Of a stretch of DNA of 64,000 nucleotides, positions 42,748 through 51,604 are shown one piece after another. This stretch comes from an uncultured Latescibacterota bacterium. Lineage in GTDB: Bacteria > Latescibacterota > UBA2968 > UBA8231. Position numbers and translations under genes: made by a program. Below the pieces are notes generated by a model. It searched no databases, was not told where the DNA came from, and saw nothing but the letters and a program-made list of their open reading frames with translations. Position 1 is the stretch's first letter. Every line of letters starts with the position of its first letter. The stretch covers positions 6,201,693 to 6,265,692 of the forward strand of contig OX638377.1 in assembly GCA_951813615.1 (NCBI GenBank), read 5' to 3'.

Positions 42748-44172
42748 TTAGGGCGCGTCCCAAGGCAGTGAATAGGTTTTGACGTTGGTCATGGCCTTCA
42801 TGGTTTCGATGACGCCTTCTTTGTAACCGAGGCCCGAGGCTTTGATGCCGCCGAAGGGGGTCCATTCGAGGCGATAACTGGGGGCCTCGTTGACGTTGAC
42901 GGTGCCCACTTCGAGCTCGGAGATGACGCGTTGGACCGAGGGCCAGTGGTTGCTGACGACCCCTCCAGAAAGGCCGTAGGGGGTGTCGTTGGCGATGGCG
43001 ATGGCTTCGTCGAGGGTGTCAAAGCGGAGGATCGGCGCGACCGGGCCAAAGGTCTCCTCGGCGACGAGGGTGTGGCTGTTTTCGACGTGGTCGAGGACGG
43101 TGGGGGCATAGAGGGCGCCGTCGCGTTTATGGCCGATTAGTAATGTAGCTCCATTGCTGATGGCGGCGGCGACGCGCTGTTCTATGGCGCTAGCCGCGGT
43201 TTCGCTGATAACCGTACCCATGTCGTTTGCAGGGTCGTAGGGGTCGCCGTATTTGAGGGCCGCGGTCTTGGCTGTTAGGACGGTGGCGAAGGCGTCGGCC
43301 AAGGAGCGGTGGACTAAAATCCGACGGATGGCGGTGCAGCGCTGGCCCGAGTTTTTATAGAGGCCGGCAACGGTGATGTTGGCGGCCTCTTCGACATCGG
43401 CGTCCTGCAGGACGAGCAGGGCCGAGCTGCCGCCGAGTTCTAGGACCAGACGTTTGTAGCCAGCGCGCGCGGCGATGGAGTGGCCGATGGCGCTGCTTCC
43501 AGTGAAGGTGATCAAGTCGACGAGCTCGTGTTTGACCAGCAGGTCGGGGATTGCCGGGGATGGGCCGTTGATGACGTTGAGCATGTCGGCAGGCAAGCCG
43601 CAGTCGAGGGCGAGTTGGGCTAGGTAATAGGCCGAGAGCGGGGTTTGCTCCGAGGGTTTGAGGACCACGGCGTTTGAGGTGGCGATAGCGGGGGCGATCT
43701 TGTGGACCACTTGGTTCATTGGGTGGTTGAAGGGGGTGATCGCAGCGATGAGGTGCAGGGGCTGGCGGGTGGTATAGATGCGGCGGCGGCGGCCGTTTGG
43801 GGAGATGTCGCAGGGGAAGACTTCGGAGTCGTCGTCGAGGGCCTTGATAGCGGCGAAGCGCAATACGTCGCAGACGCGGCTGGCTTCGTAGGTAGTGTCC
43901 TTGAGGCCGAGGCCGGACTCATCAGTGATCAGACGGGCGATTTCGTCGCTGCGGGATTCGCTGGCGGCGGCCATCTCGTTGAGGATGCGGGCGCGGTCGT
44001 AGCGGCTGAGGTCGAATTTGGCGGCGTGGGTCTGGCGCAGGACGGCGTCGGCTTTTGCCGGGGTGATGGCGGCGACGCGGCCGACTTGCTGGCCGGTGAA
44101 GGGATTATGGACATCGATCCACTGCCCGCTTTCGACTTGGGTGCCGCCGATGATGCTGCCGAATTGATGCAT
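42748..44172 (-). CDS. phnY: Phosphonoacetaldehyde dehydrogenase
   Basis: This 474-residue aldehyde dehydrogenase has the catalytic cysteine in 'YKNSGQRCTAIRR' (~272), the general base glutamate in 'VLELGGSSALLV' (~241), and 'LITFTGSSAIGHSIA' and 'PFNHPMNQVVHKIAPAIA' of the NAD-binding domain. The assignment to PhnY rests on similarity and on its place between PhnA and the FAD oxidoreductase. PhnY oxidises phosphonoacetaldehyde to phosphonoacetate with NAD. Its ATG overlaps the phnA stop (TGATG), showing translational coupling. Confidence 0.88.
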   Translation of the reverse strand: MHQFGSIIGGTQVESGQWIDVHNPFTGQQVGRVAAITPAKADAVLRQTHAAKFDLSRYDRARILNEMAAASESRSDEIARLITDESGLGLKDTTYEASRVCDVLRFAAIKALDDDSEVFPCDISPNGRRRRIYTTRQPLHLIAAITPFNHPMNQVVHKIAPAIATSNAVVLKPSEQTPLSAYYLAQLALDCGLPADMLNVINGPSPAIPDLLVKHELVDLITFTGSSAIGHSIAARAGYKRLVLELGGSSALLVLQDADVEEAANITVAGLYKNSGQRCTAIRRILVHRSLADAFATVLTAKTAALKYGDPYDPANDMGTVISETAASAIEQRVAAAISNGATLLIGHKRDGALYAPTVLDHVENSHTLVAEETFGPVAPILRFDTLDEAIAIANDTPYGLSGGVVSNHWPSVQRVISELEVGTVNVNEAPSYRLEWTPFGGIKASGLGYKEGVIETMKAMTNVKTYSLPWDAP

Positions 44173-45389
44173 CAGGCTAGGACTCCATTGCAGAGAAAGT
44201 CAAAAAGATCCCAGTTGCGCGCTCGGCCCGAGGCCAACAACTCGGCGTATTGGTCTGTCAGCGGCCTATTGCAGATCATGGGCACCACGCCTTCGTGCAG
44301 GCCGCCGTGCGAGCGCAGTCCTTGGGCGACGTCGGCGAGTTGGTGCCAGTCGGGGGTGCGGCCGAGGACGGTGTCTTGGTCGGCGAGGACGACCAGTTCG
44401 CCGATGCGGTCGGGGGGGAGTTGGTAGGTGGCGACCGCTTGTGCGCGGCTGAGTACCTGTTCGACGCCGGGAATGGCGCGGAGGATGGCGGTGGCGCGTG
44501 CGATGTGCGCGTCGTCGAGATAGACGGTGGCGTAGGAGCCCAGTGCGCCGTGGTGGACCACATAGGGATCGGTGATGGGCAGAATGACCCTAGCTTCGGC
44601 GATGCCGGCGGCGACGAGTTGGGTCTCGATAAACTGTACCTTGGGGGTACCGTCGGCGTTGGTTTTGGCGTTCATGCCGTGATCGGCGGTGATGCCCAAG
44701 ATAATGTCTTGGGCGTCGAGCGCGCCGATAAAGCGGTCGAGGCGGGCGTAGAAGGCGTTGGCTTCCGGCTCGCCGGGTGCCCACTTGTGCTGGACGAAAT
44801 CGGTGGTCGAAAGGTAGAGCAGGTCGAGGTCGTGGCGTTCGAGTAGACGCGCACCAGCTTCGATGCAGTACACGCTGGCTTCGGGATCGTAGATGCCGGG
44901 GTTTTCCCGGCCGACTAGGTCGAGGACGTCGGCGATGCCGTGGGTAGCTGGTGCGGCTTCGTGCGCTTTTTCGACGGAAAAATTGATGCCGTGCCAGCCG
45001 TGGGCCAACAGCAGGCGCAGCTTGTCTTTGGTGGTGATGGCAGCGACTTGTTGGCCGGCTTGATGAAAGGCGGCGGGGATCGTCGGGGCGCGCAGGAAGC
45101 GGGGGTCGTTCATCATCACTTCCGCCTCGGCGTCTAGGTCGTAGTAGAAATTGCCGGGAATGCCGTTTATGGCCGGCGGCGCACCGGTGATGATGGCGAC
45201 GTTGTTGGGATTGGTGAAAGAGGGGATCGCGGTGTTTACTTGGCCGTGGACGCCGCGCTCGATGATCGAACGGAGGTTGGGCATCTGGGCGGCAGCTTCG
45301 TCGAGGTAGGCCTGGGAGCAGCCGTCGAGGCAGATGCCGACGATGGCTTTTTCGCGCGGGCGATAGCCCCGGTCATTGACTTGGATCAT
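44172..45389 (-). CDS. phnA: Phosphonoacetate hydrolase
   Basis: This 405-residue alkaline-phosphatase-superfamily enzyme cleaves phosphonoacetate to acetate and phosphate. The two-zinc site is recognisable: Asp in 'GICLDGCSQAYLDEA' (~18-30), the threonine nucleophile in 'IPSFTNPNNVAIITG' (~56-70), 'STTDFVQHKWAPGEPE' and 'GITADHGMNAKT'. 'EVMMNDPRFLRAPTI' and 'TTKDKLRLLLAHG' are specific to the phosphonoacetate hydrolase family. Its ATG overlaps the stop of the alcohol dehydrogenase gene (ATGA). It is the best diagnostic of the phosphonate pathway in this window. Confidence 0.93.
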   Translation of the reverse strand: MIQVNDRGYRPREKAIVGICLDGCSQAYLDEAAAQMPNLRSIIERGVHGQVNTAIPSFTNPNNVAIITGAPPAINGIPGNFYYDLDAEAEVMMNDPRFLRAPTIPAAFHQAGQQVAAITTKDKLRLLLAHGWHGINFSVEKAHEAAPATHGIADVLDLVGRENPGIYDPEASVYCIEAGARLLERHDLDLLYLSTTDFVQHKWAPGEPEANAFYARLDRFIGALDAQDIILGITADHGMNAKTNADGTPKVQFIETQLVAAGIAEARVILPITDPYVVHHGALGSYATVYLDDAHIARATAILRAIPGVEQVLSRAQAVATYQLPPDRIGELVVLADQDTVLGRTPDWHQLADVAQGLRSHGGLHEGVVPMICNRPLTDQYAELLASGRARNWDLFDFLCNGVLA

Positions 45390-46411
45390 GCGCTAGGGGC
45401 AACGGCGACGCGGATGTGCTGGCGCGTCTCGGCTAAGGCGATGGCTTGCTCTAGCTCGGCGAGGGCAAAGGGGTCGCTGACCAGCGACGGGTACGGATAG
45501 CGATCGGCGGTGCGGGCGAGAAAGGCGAGCGCCTCGCCGAGGTGGTGCGGGCTGTAGTTGTGGACGCCGCGGATCGTTAGGCACTTGCGGATGACCTGCT
45601 CGCCGGTCAGCTCTAGCCGGGTGTTGGGGTGGACCATGCCGACAAAGACGTAGCTGCCGCCCGGGCGCAGGGCCGCGATCCCCGAGGGAATCAAGTCCGC
45701 GTTGCCGGCGACTTCAAAAACGGCGTCGAGTCCTTCCGGTGGCGGCTCGGTTATGGGTATCGCGCCGAATTCGGTGGACAGTGCTAGGCGGTCCGCGTCG
45801 ATGTCGGTGCAGTAGATTTGCGCGATGTCGCGCTCGGCGAGCAGGGCGCACGTATAGAGGCCGAGCAGACCAGCGCCCTGGACCAAAACCCGGTGGCAGG
45901 GGGTGGGTAGCACCGCGATGGCGTTGACTGCGGTGGCCAAGGCGCAGTTGGCCGGGGCGACTGTGGAGTCGGGCAAGCAGTCGTCCACTTTGGCGATGTG
46001 GGTGCCGGGTCTGATAAGCAGATGGGTGGCGTAACAGCCGTTGAGCCCGCTGCCGTCGATGAGCGCGGCGTGGCCGTATTTAAAGAGCGCGGCGCATTTT
46101 TCCGGTAGGTGATGTTCGGTGCAGGCTAGGCAGGTGCCGCAACTGTCGGCGATGCTCCAGCTTATGCGGTCGCCCGGCGCGAAGGTGGGGCGCTGCGAGG
46201 CGACGATGCGGCCGACGGCCTCGTGGCCGAGGATTAGGGGCACCGGCTCCGTGCGCAGGCCAGACAGCGTATGCAGGTCGGAGCCGCAGATCGTGGCTAG
46301 GCCGATCTCGACAAGTACTGCACCGGGCGCGAGCCCGTCGGGCAGAGGCAGATTTTCACAGCGGAGCGGGTGGCCTGGGCCGTCGAATATCTGTGCGGAG
46401 GCCGTGGGCAT
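45386..46411 (-). CDS. Zinc alcohol dehydrogenase of the phosphonate-associated (HpnZ) type
   Basis: This 341-residue medium-chain dehydrogenase has catalytic zinc ligands in 'ATICGSDLHTLSG' and 'LILGHEAVG', structural-zinc cysteines in 'CGTCLACTEHHLPEKC' and the NAD-binding 'VLVQGAGLLGLYTC'. Family TIGR03366 ('phosphonate catabolism associated') fits its sequence and location. It could oxidise an alcohol such as 2-hydroxyethylphosphonate to phosphonoacetaldehyde, giving a second entry to the pathway (inference). It starts 3 bp after the SDR gene and overlaps phnA by 4 bp. Confidence 0.88.
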   Translation of the reverse strand: MPTASAQIFDGPGHPLRCENLPLPDGLAPGAVLVEIGLATICGSDLHTLSGLRTEPVPLILGHEAVGRIVASQRPTFAPGDRISWSIADSCGTCLACTEHHLPEKCAALFKYGHAALIDGSGLNGCYATHLLIRPGTHIAKVDDCLPDSTVAPANCALATAVNAIAVLPTPCHRVLVQGAGLLGLYTCALLAERDIAQIYCTDIDADRLALSTEFGAIPITEPPPEGLDAVFEVAGNADLIPSGIAALRPGGSYVFVGMVHPNTRLELTGEQVIRKCLTIRGVHNYSPHHLGEALAFLARTADRYPYPSLVSDPFALAELEQAIALAETRQHIRVAVAPSA

Positions 46412-46414
46412 AGG

Positions 46415-47149
46415 CTAGCCCTGCGGCTTGCGCCAGTAGTCTTCTAACAGGTCTTTTGGCACCCAGCCCAGCAGGCGTCGGGCCTTGGCATTGCTGTAGC
46501 GGCCGTGGGGCGTGTCCGTGGTGATGTGAAAAATCTCGCAGCGCGAAGGCAGGGACACCAAGTCCACCTCTAGACACTTTTGCAGGGCGCGAGCGGCGTC
46601 GGGAAAGGTGACGGAAAAGGGATTGGTGCCACCGCCGAGTTGCTCGGCTGACGGCTCGGCGTCGCGGAAGCTCAAAAAGAGGGTGGTGAGTACGTGGATG
46701 GGATGGTTGGCGGCGAAGACGCGGCAAATCTCTTGGCCGAGCGATTTGGTGTGGGCGTAGAGGCCGACGCCCGAATGCAGGGGCACTTCCTCGTTGATGT
46801 CAAAGTCGTAGTGCTCGTACGAGGGCCCGGCTTGGGTGAAGTGGGGCCCGGTGTTGACGAAGCGGGCGTGGCCGTTTTCGACCGCGGCGAGAATGCCGTT
46901 GTACGTGCCGGTGGTATTGACGTCGAAGGCGATCTTGCGGTCGGGGCGCAGCACTGAGCAGTTGATGGTTACATCAGTGCCCTCGGTGGCGCGGCGCACT
47001 TGGTCGAGGTCGGAGACGTCCACCTGCATGGTCTCGTGCGGGCTGTCGATGGGCATGAGGTCGGTGATGCGCAGCTCGTAGGTGTCTTCGAGTTGCTTGA
47101 CCACGTGCGGGCCGAGAAAGCCGTTGCCGCCTAGGAGCAGAACTTTCAT
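46415..47149 (-). CDS. NAD-dependent epimerase/dehydratase (extended SDR)
   Basis: The 244-residue protein begins with 'VLLLGGNGFLGPHVV' (dinucleotide loop) and has 'YAHTKSLGQEI' with the YxxxK pair (~142-146). It is shorter than typical nucleotide-sugar epimerases. It overlaps the preceding SDR by 4 bp and ends 3 bp before the alcohol dehydrogenase, so it belongs to the phosphonate-containing run. The function is unknown; pairs of small SDRs often act on sugar acids or polyols. Confidence 0.85.
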   Translation of the reverse strand: MKVLLLGGNGFLGPHVVKQLEDTYELRITDLMPIDSPHETMQVDVSDLDQVRRATEGTDVTINCSVLRPDRKIAFDVNTTGTYNGILAAVENGHARFVNTGPHFTQAGPSYEHYDFDINEEVPLHSGVGLYAHTKSLGQEICRVFAANHPIHVLTTLFLSFRDAEPSAEQLGGGTNPFSVTFPDAARALQKCLEVDLVSLPSRCEIFHITTDTPHGRYSNAKARRLLGWVPKDLLEDYWRKPQG

Positions 47150-47835
47150 GGGTTGGCCTCAAAGTTGTATTGGGGGTCAAACGCTAGGTGGCCCTTGGCG
47201 CGCTCGACGGAGAAGCGGGCGCGCGTTGCCGCAGACTGGATGTGGATGGCGCTGTACTGGCTGGCTGGCCCCTTTTGTACAATTTGGGCCACGGCTTGGG
47301 CGGCGTCGCGCTCGTCGAGCCACATGGGATCGTAGGGCTGGTCGGCGACCTCTTCGGCGCGGACGAGGTGGCCAAGGCGGGCAATGGTGAGGTGGAGTTC
47401 GTGGCTGTGGGCAAATTCGCGGGCCGTAAACTCGGCTAGGTGAGCGCCGAGAACGGCTGGTGCGCAGGAGGGCAGCGGCTTCCAGGTTTCGTCAACGGTG
47501 AGATCGTCTTCGTACGGGGCGAAAAGGTCGAGGGTGCTCAAGAGAATGGCGTGTTCGACCTCCGCGGCGGCCGCGGCCACGAGCAGATTGTACGTGCCGC
47601 GCGTATTGCGGTCCAGCCAAGTGATCTCGCCGTCGCTGTCGCGCGGCGCAGAGGCGAGGTGGACGATGATGTCGATGTCTTTGACGAGTGCGTCGGTCTC
47701 TGAGTCGTGCCCCAGATCACTCTGAACCCCGAACCGGGGCTCGGGGTCGGTCAAGCGCACTTGGTGTGCGTCGCCGAGGCCATCAGCTAGGGCTTGGCCG
47801 AGCGAGGTGGCGGCGTTGGTAATGAGTACGCGCAT
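47146..47835 (-). CDS. SDR-fold NAD(P)-dependent protein with altered catalytic motif
   Basis: This 229-residue protein has a degenerate dinucleotide loop ('VLITNAATSLGQALA'), 'IDIIVHLASAPRD' and 'LLSTLDLFAPYEDD'. The position of the YxxxK motif reads 'VLGAHLAEFTA', so the tyrosine and lysine seem to be missing. It may be a binding or partner subunit of the neighbouring SDR, or use other residues. It starts 4 bp after the IMP dehydrogenase gene and overlaps the next SDR by 4 bp (ATGA). Confidence 0.75.
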   Translation of the reverse strand: MRVLITNAATSLGQALADGLGDAHQVRLTDPEPRFGVQSDLGHDSETDALVKDIDIIVHLASAPRDSDGEITWLDRNTRGTYNLLVAAAAAEVEHAILLSTLDLFAPYEDDLTVDETWKPLPSCAPAVLGAHLAEFTAREFAHSHELHLTIARLGHLVRAEEVADQPYDPMWLDERDAAQAVAQIVQKGPASQYSAIHIQSAATRARFSVERAKGHLAFDPQYNFEANP

Positions 47836-47839
47836 AGCC

Positions 47840-49321
47840 TTAGAGAACCTGTTGGTCGGTTTGGGTGGGGACGATGTCGTGGAGCTGGCTGTCCATCAGC
47901 GCGGTGGGCGACTGCATTTCGAGCACGGCCTTTTCGTGCAGCTCGTCGATGGTGCGGCAACCAGCCGTGGCGAGGGTGGCGCGCAGCATCTGGATGCGGA
48001 TCGGCAATTTGTCGTGTATCGAGCCGATGTGGGGTACGTAGCCGGAGATGCCCTCCTCGAAGAAATTCTCTCGCGTCTGCGCGTAGCGCCGCATGTTGTG
48101 GGCGCGCAGCGAACCTTCCATCCAGTACTCTTTGACGACGTCGCCGGCTGCGGTGCGCACGAGGTTGCCTTGGCTTTCGGTGTAGCCGGCGAAGAAGCTC
48201 CCCATCATAACGGCGTTGGCCCCCAAGGCCATAGCCACGGCGATCTCGGCCGGGCTCGAAATGCCGCCGTCGGCGATGATGGGCAAGTAGGCGTTGCAAT
48301 CCTGCTGCCACTGATTGCGCGCCGCGTTGATTTCCATCAAGGCCGTGCCTTGGCCGCGGCCGGTGGCCTTGACTTCTTGGGTAATGCAGCCCGAGCCGAT
48401 CCCCATACCGACTTTGATGGCGTCGGCACCGGCTTCAGCCAAAAAGCGAAAGCCCTCGGCCGTGACGATGTTGCCGCCGATGACCGGGGCGTCGGTGCGC
48501 TCCTTGAGGAATTGGATCATCTGCCGCTGGTACTCGGTGTGGCCGTCGGAGGCGTCGATGATCAGTACGTCCACCTCTTGCGCGATGAGGGCTTCGGCCC
48601 GCTCGCGGTCCTCCGGGTGGGTGGAAACGGCCGCACCGACGAGCAGGCGCTTTTTTTGGTCGATAGATTCGTTGGGGTGCCGCAGGTGCTTGTCGAGGTC
48701 CTTTTTGAAGACTACCGCCTGTAGCACGCCGCCCTTGGATAGAATGGGCAAGAAGCCGCGGCCGTAGCGGATCATCAGCTCGTTGGCGGCTTTGAGGTCG
48801 CTTATTTCGCGGCCGGCCTGCACGTCGGTTTTCATGCGGGAGGCGACTTGGCAGTCGAGGTCGCGGCGCTCGTCAAAGTCCTTGTCGGTGAGGATGCCGA
48901 GGAGCTGGTCGTGGAACTGGCCGCTGGTGGTGACCGGAAAGGTCGTGTAGCCAGTGCGGTGGATGATCTCGACGACCTCGGCAATGGGTTGCTCAGGGGC
49001 CAAGGTGAGAATATCGGTCTGAAAACCGGCCTTGAAGCGCTTGACTTGGCCGACCTTGGCGCACTGCTCGTCAATGGGCTGGCTGACGGGCAGGATGCCG
49101 ATGCCGCCTAGCTGGGCTAGGGCAATGGCCATTTCGCCGCCGGTCACCGCCTGCATGGCGGCGCTGAGAAAGGGCACGTGTAGGTAGAGAAAATCGTCTT
49201 CCTTGCGGCAGAGCCGGGTTTTGAGCGATGCGTTGGGCGCGTTGCCGTCGGTTGGCGTGTACCCAGGCAGAATGCGAAACTCCTTGAGGCTGTGCGAAGG
49301 GGTGCTCAGGACTTGGGCCAT
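47840..49321 (-). CDS. guaB: IMP dehydrogenase
   Basis: This 493-residue protein has the IMPDH barrel interrupted by two CBS domains (~110-225). The barrel has 'PFLSAAMQAVTGGEMAIALAQLGGIGI', 'DVLIIDASDGHTEYQ', 'VIGGNIVTAEG', the catalytic-loop 'GMGIGSGCITQEVKATGRGQ' with its cysteine, 'PIIADGGISSPAEI' and the flap 'YWMEGSLRAHNM'. It oxidises IMP to XMP for GMP synthesis; CBS domains sense nucleotides. The ATG at 49321 has GAGAGGA upstream and marks the head of the eight-gene minus-strand run. The flap and loop differ somewhat from the most common bacterial sequences, so a paralogue with another substrate is possible. Confidence 0.85.
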   Translation of the reverse strand: MAQVLSTPSHSLKEFRILPGYTPTDGNAPNASLKTRLCRKEDDFLYLHVPFLSAAMQAVTGGEMAIALAQLGGIGILPVSQPIDEQCAKVGQVKRFKAGFQTDILTLAPEQPIAEVVEIIHRTGYTTFPVTTSGQFHDQLLGILTDKDFDERRDLDCQVASRMKTDVQAGREISDLKAANELMIRYGRGFLPILSKGGVLQAVVFKKDLDKHLRHPNESIDQKKRLLVGAAVSTHPEDRERAEALIAQEVDVLIIDASDGHTEYQRQMIQFLKERTDAPVIGGNIVTAEGFRFLAEAGADAIKVGMGIGSGCITQEVKATGRGQGTALMEINAARNQWQQDCNAYLPIIADGGISSPAEIAVAMALGANAVMMGSFFAGYTESQGNLVRTAAGDVVKEYWMEGSLRAHNMRRYAQTRENFFEEGISGYVPHIGSIHDKLPIRIQMLRATLATAGCRTIDELHEKAVLEMQSPTALMDSQLHDIVPTQTDQQVL

Positions 49322-49458
49322 GGAAGTCCTCTCAGCGTTGGGGGGCGGAAGAGGGAAGGATTTAGCCTTAGAGTATAAAAATTCCATTGGTTTTATTCAA
49401 CACACTTATATTTCTTTAATAGATAGCATGTGCACCCATAAGCTAAAGGAGCTTTGAT

Positions 49459-49713
49459 ATGTTTTACGAAAAAATTTACCCGAGGAACCATTCGACCTCG
49501 ACCGACGGCATGACGTGTCTCTTGGCCGGTTTTGTGGCTGGCGTCGCGGTCGGCGCAGCCGTGGGGGTGTTACTGGCCCCGAAGAAGGGCGAGGACACCC
49601 GGCGCTTGATCAAGGACCAAGCCGAAGAAACGCGCGACCAGGTGGTGAAGGCCGTGAACGGGGTGACGGCGCGGTTCGAAAAGAAAGCCCCACAGGAAGA
49701 AGAGGCGGCTTAA
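49459..49713 (+). CDS. YtxH-domain small membrane protein
   Basis: An 84-residue protein with one hydrophobic segment (~18-40, 'LAGFVAGVAVGAAVGVLLAPKKG') followed by a charged helix, the pattern of YtxH/gas-vesicle-like stress proteins. The 'GVLLAPKKGEDTRR' motif is diagnostic. Its role is not established; related proteins respond to general stress. AAAGGAG precedes the ATG. It is divergent from guaB, in a short AT-rich promoter region, and ends at a strong terminator. Confidence 0.85.
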   Translation: MFYEKIYPRNHSTSTDGMTCLLAGFVAGVAVGAAVGVLLAPKKGEDTRRLIKDQAEETRDQVVKAVNGVTARFEKKAPQEEEAA

Positions 49714-49822
49714 GAAACTGTCTGAAAAGCGGCGATCGGCAATATGGGCGGCTTTGCCCAACGCTGATCGCCGTTTTTTCGCTCGCGCTCGGGGCTCATC
49801 TGAAATTTCCAGACAGCTTCTA
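49714..49822. terminator. Nested palindromic terminator region between YtxH and ABC exporter genes
   Basis: Three inverted repeats are nested: outer AAACTGTCTGAAA (49716-49728) against TTTCCAGACAGCTT (49806-49819), a middle 11-bp stem CGGCGATCGGC (49730-49740) with GCTGATCGCCG (49763-49773) followed by TTTTTT, and an inner TGGGC/GCCCA hairpin. The middle stem is a rho-independent terminator for YtxH. The outer arms reach the stop codon of the convergent ABC exporter and may form a large two-way terminator or a small repeat element. Confidence 0.8.
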
Positions 49823-51604
49823 AGACCGGCCGTAGTTGAGGCGGTGGAGCCGGGCGTAGATGCCGCCTTGGAGCAACAGCTCTTCGTGGCGGCCCCGCTC
49901 GCGCACCTCGCCGCGGTGCATCACCAAGATCTGGTCGGCACTGCGGATGGTCGAGAGGCGGTGGGCGATGACGATAGAAGTGCGCTCGCTCATCAGCTTG
50001 GCGATGGCGTCTTGGATGAGCTGTTCGGTCTCGGTGTCGATGCTGGAGGTGGCCTCGTCGAGGACGAGGATTTCCGGGTCGAAGGCTAAGGCCCGGGCAA
50101 AGGCCAACAACTGGCGCTGCCCGGCCGACAGAGTCGAGCCGCCTTCGGCTACGGCGTGGGCATAGCCCTGGGGGAGGCGTTCGATAAAGGGCGCGGCGTT
50201 GACGTAGCGAGCCGCGCGCTCGACTTGGACGTCGTCGATGGCGCGCTCGCCGAGGCGGATGTTGCCGCTGATATTCCCCGAAAACAGGAAGACCTCCTGC
50301 TGGACGATGCTGATGCGGCGGCGCAATTCGGCCGCGTGCCACTGGCGCACGTCGCGGCCATCGACGAGGATTTCTCCGCGCTGGATGTCGTAGAAGCGGC
50401 AGAGAAGGCTGACGATGGTGGTCTTGCCCGAGCCGGTGGCCCCGACCAAGGCCATGCTCTGCCCGGCCTGTAGTTCAAACGAGACATCCTTGAGAATCCA
50501 GTCTGCGGCGGCTGGATCGTACTTGAAGAACACGTTGCGAAATTCAATCTGCCCGCCGCGACTTGCGGCGGGCAGATTGCGTCGTGCGCTGCCGGCGGGT
50601 TCGCCGGGGACGGCCAACAGCTCGAAGATGCGCTCGGACGCGGCCATGGCGCTTTGCAGCAGGGCATAGCGGTCGGAGATGTCCATGATCGGGCGGAAGA
50701 AGCGGCGGATGTACTGCAGAAAGGCCACCAATACCCCCAGCTCGATGCGGCCGTCGATCACGTCTGAGGCCCCGTACCACAGCACCAGCGCCATGCCGAC
50801 GGTGCCGAGTAATTCGGTGAAGGGAAAGAAGACGGCAAAGCAGTGGATTTCGCGGTCTTCGGCGCGGCGATAGGGCAGGTGCTCGGCGTCGAAGTCGCGC
50901 AAGTTGCGCTGTTGGCGGTTAAAGAGCTGCACCACCTCCACGCCAGTGATGTTCTCCTGCAAATAGGCATTGAGCCGCGCCAAGCGCGTGCGCAACTCGC
51001 GATAGGCGCGCATGGCGCGATCCTGTAGGTAGAAGGTCGAGACGGTGATGACGGGGACTACCGTGCAGCAGATCAGGGCCAGTTCAAAGTCGATATAGAC
51101 CATGAAGCCGACGATGGCCAGCAGGGTGAAAAAGTCCATAAAGACCGAGACGACGCCCTCGCTGAAAAATTCGTTGAGCGCGTCGATGTCGTTGGTGGCG
51201 CGGGTCATAATCCGGCCCAGCGGCGTGCGGTCGAAGTAGCGCAGCGGCAGCTTTTGCAAGTGGGCGAAGAGGTCGCGGCGCATGTCGTACATGACGCGCT
51301 GGCCGATCATGCCGGTGACCAAGGTCTGGGCGTATTGAGCGCCGTACTGCACGGCGACGCTGGCAAAAAAAGCCGCGATCATCCACCGCAAACCCACCCA
51401 ATCGCCGACGGCGATGTAGTCGTCTACCGCGACCTGCGTCAGATAGGGCCCGACTTGGCCGAAGCCGGCGGCGAGGGCAATGGTGCCGAAGGCGAGGATC
51501 ACGTGCCCGCGGTGGGGCTTGAGACGCCCCAACAGTTGCAGCGTCAATCCGAGGTTGAAGGCGCGCTGTTGGATTTCTTCTTCTTTGTTGAGATCGGTGC
51601 TCAC
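49820..51604 (-). CDS. ABC exporter half-transporter (second subunit of a pair)
   Basis: This 594-residue half transporter has six membrane segments (~25-325) and an ATPase domain with Walker A 'GATGSGKTTI', signature 'STLSAGQRQLLAFARAL', Walker B 'ILVLDEATSSID' and 'VIAHRLSTI'. The signature reads LSAGQ rather than LSGGQ. The chosen start is GTG at 51604, overlapping the stop of the partner gene (GTGA). The arrangement of two adjacent, unlike half transporters is that of heterodimeric multidrug or lipid exporters (YheI/YheH, LmrCD, TM287/288). The substrate is unknown. Confidence 0.92.
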   Translation of the reverse strand: MSTDLNKEEEIQQRAFNLGLTLQLLGRLKPHRGHVILAFGTIALAAGFGQVGPYLTQVAVDDYIAVGDWVGLRWMIAAFFASVAVQYGAQYAQTLVTGMIGQRVMYDMRRDLFAHLQKLPLRYFDRTPLGRIMTRATNDIDALNEFFSEGVVSVFMDFFTLLAIVGFMVYIDFELALICCTVVPVITVSTFYLQDRAMRAYRELRTRLARLNAYLQENITGVEVVQLFNRQQRNLRDFDAEHLPYRRAEDREIHCFAVFFPFTELLGTVGMALVLWYGASDVIDGRIELGVLVAFLQYIRRFFRPIMDISDRYALLQSAMAASERIFELLAVPGEPAGSARRNLPAASRGGQIEFRNVFFKYDPAAADWILKDVSFELQAGQSMALVGATGSGKTTIVSLLCRFYDIQRGEILVDGRDVRQWHAAELRRRISIVQQEVFLFSGNISGNIRLGERAIDDVQVERAARYVNAAPFIERLPQGYAHAVAEGGSTLSAGQRQLLAFARALAFDPEILVLDEATSSIDTETEQLIQDAIAKLMSERTSIVIAHRLSTIRSADQILVMHRGEVRERGRHEELLLQGGIYARLHRLNYGRS

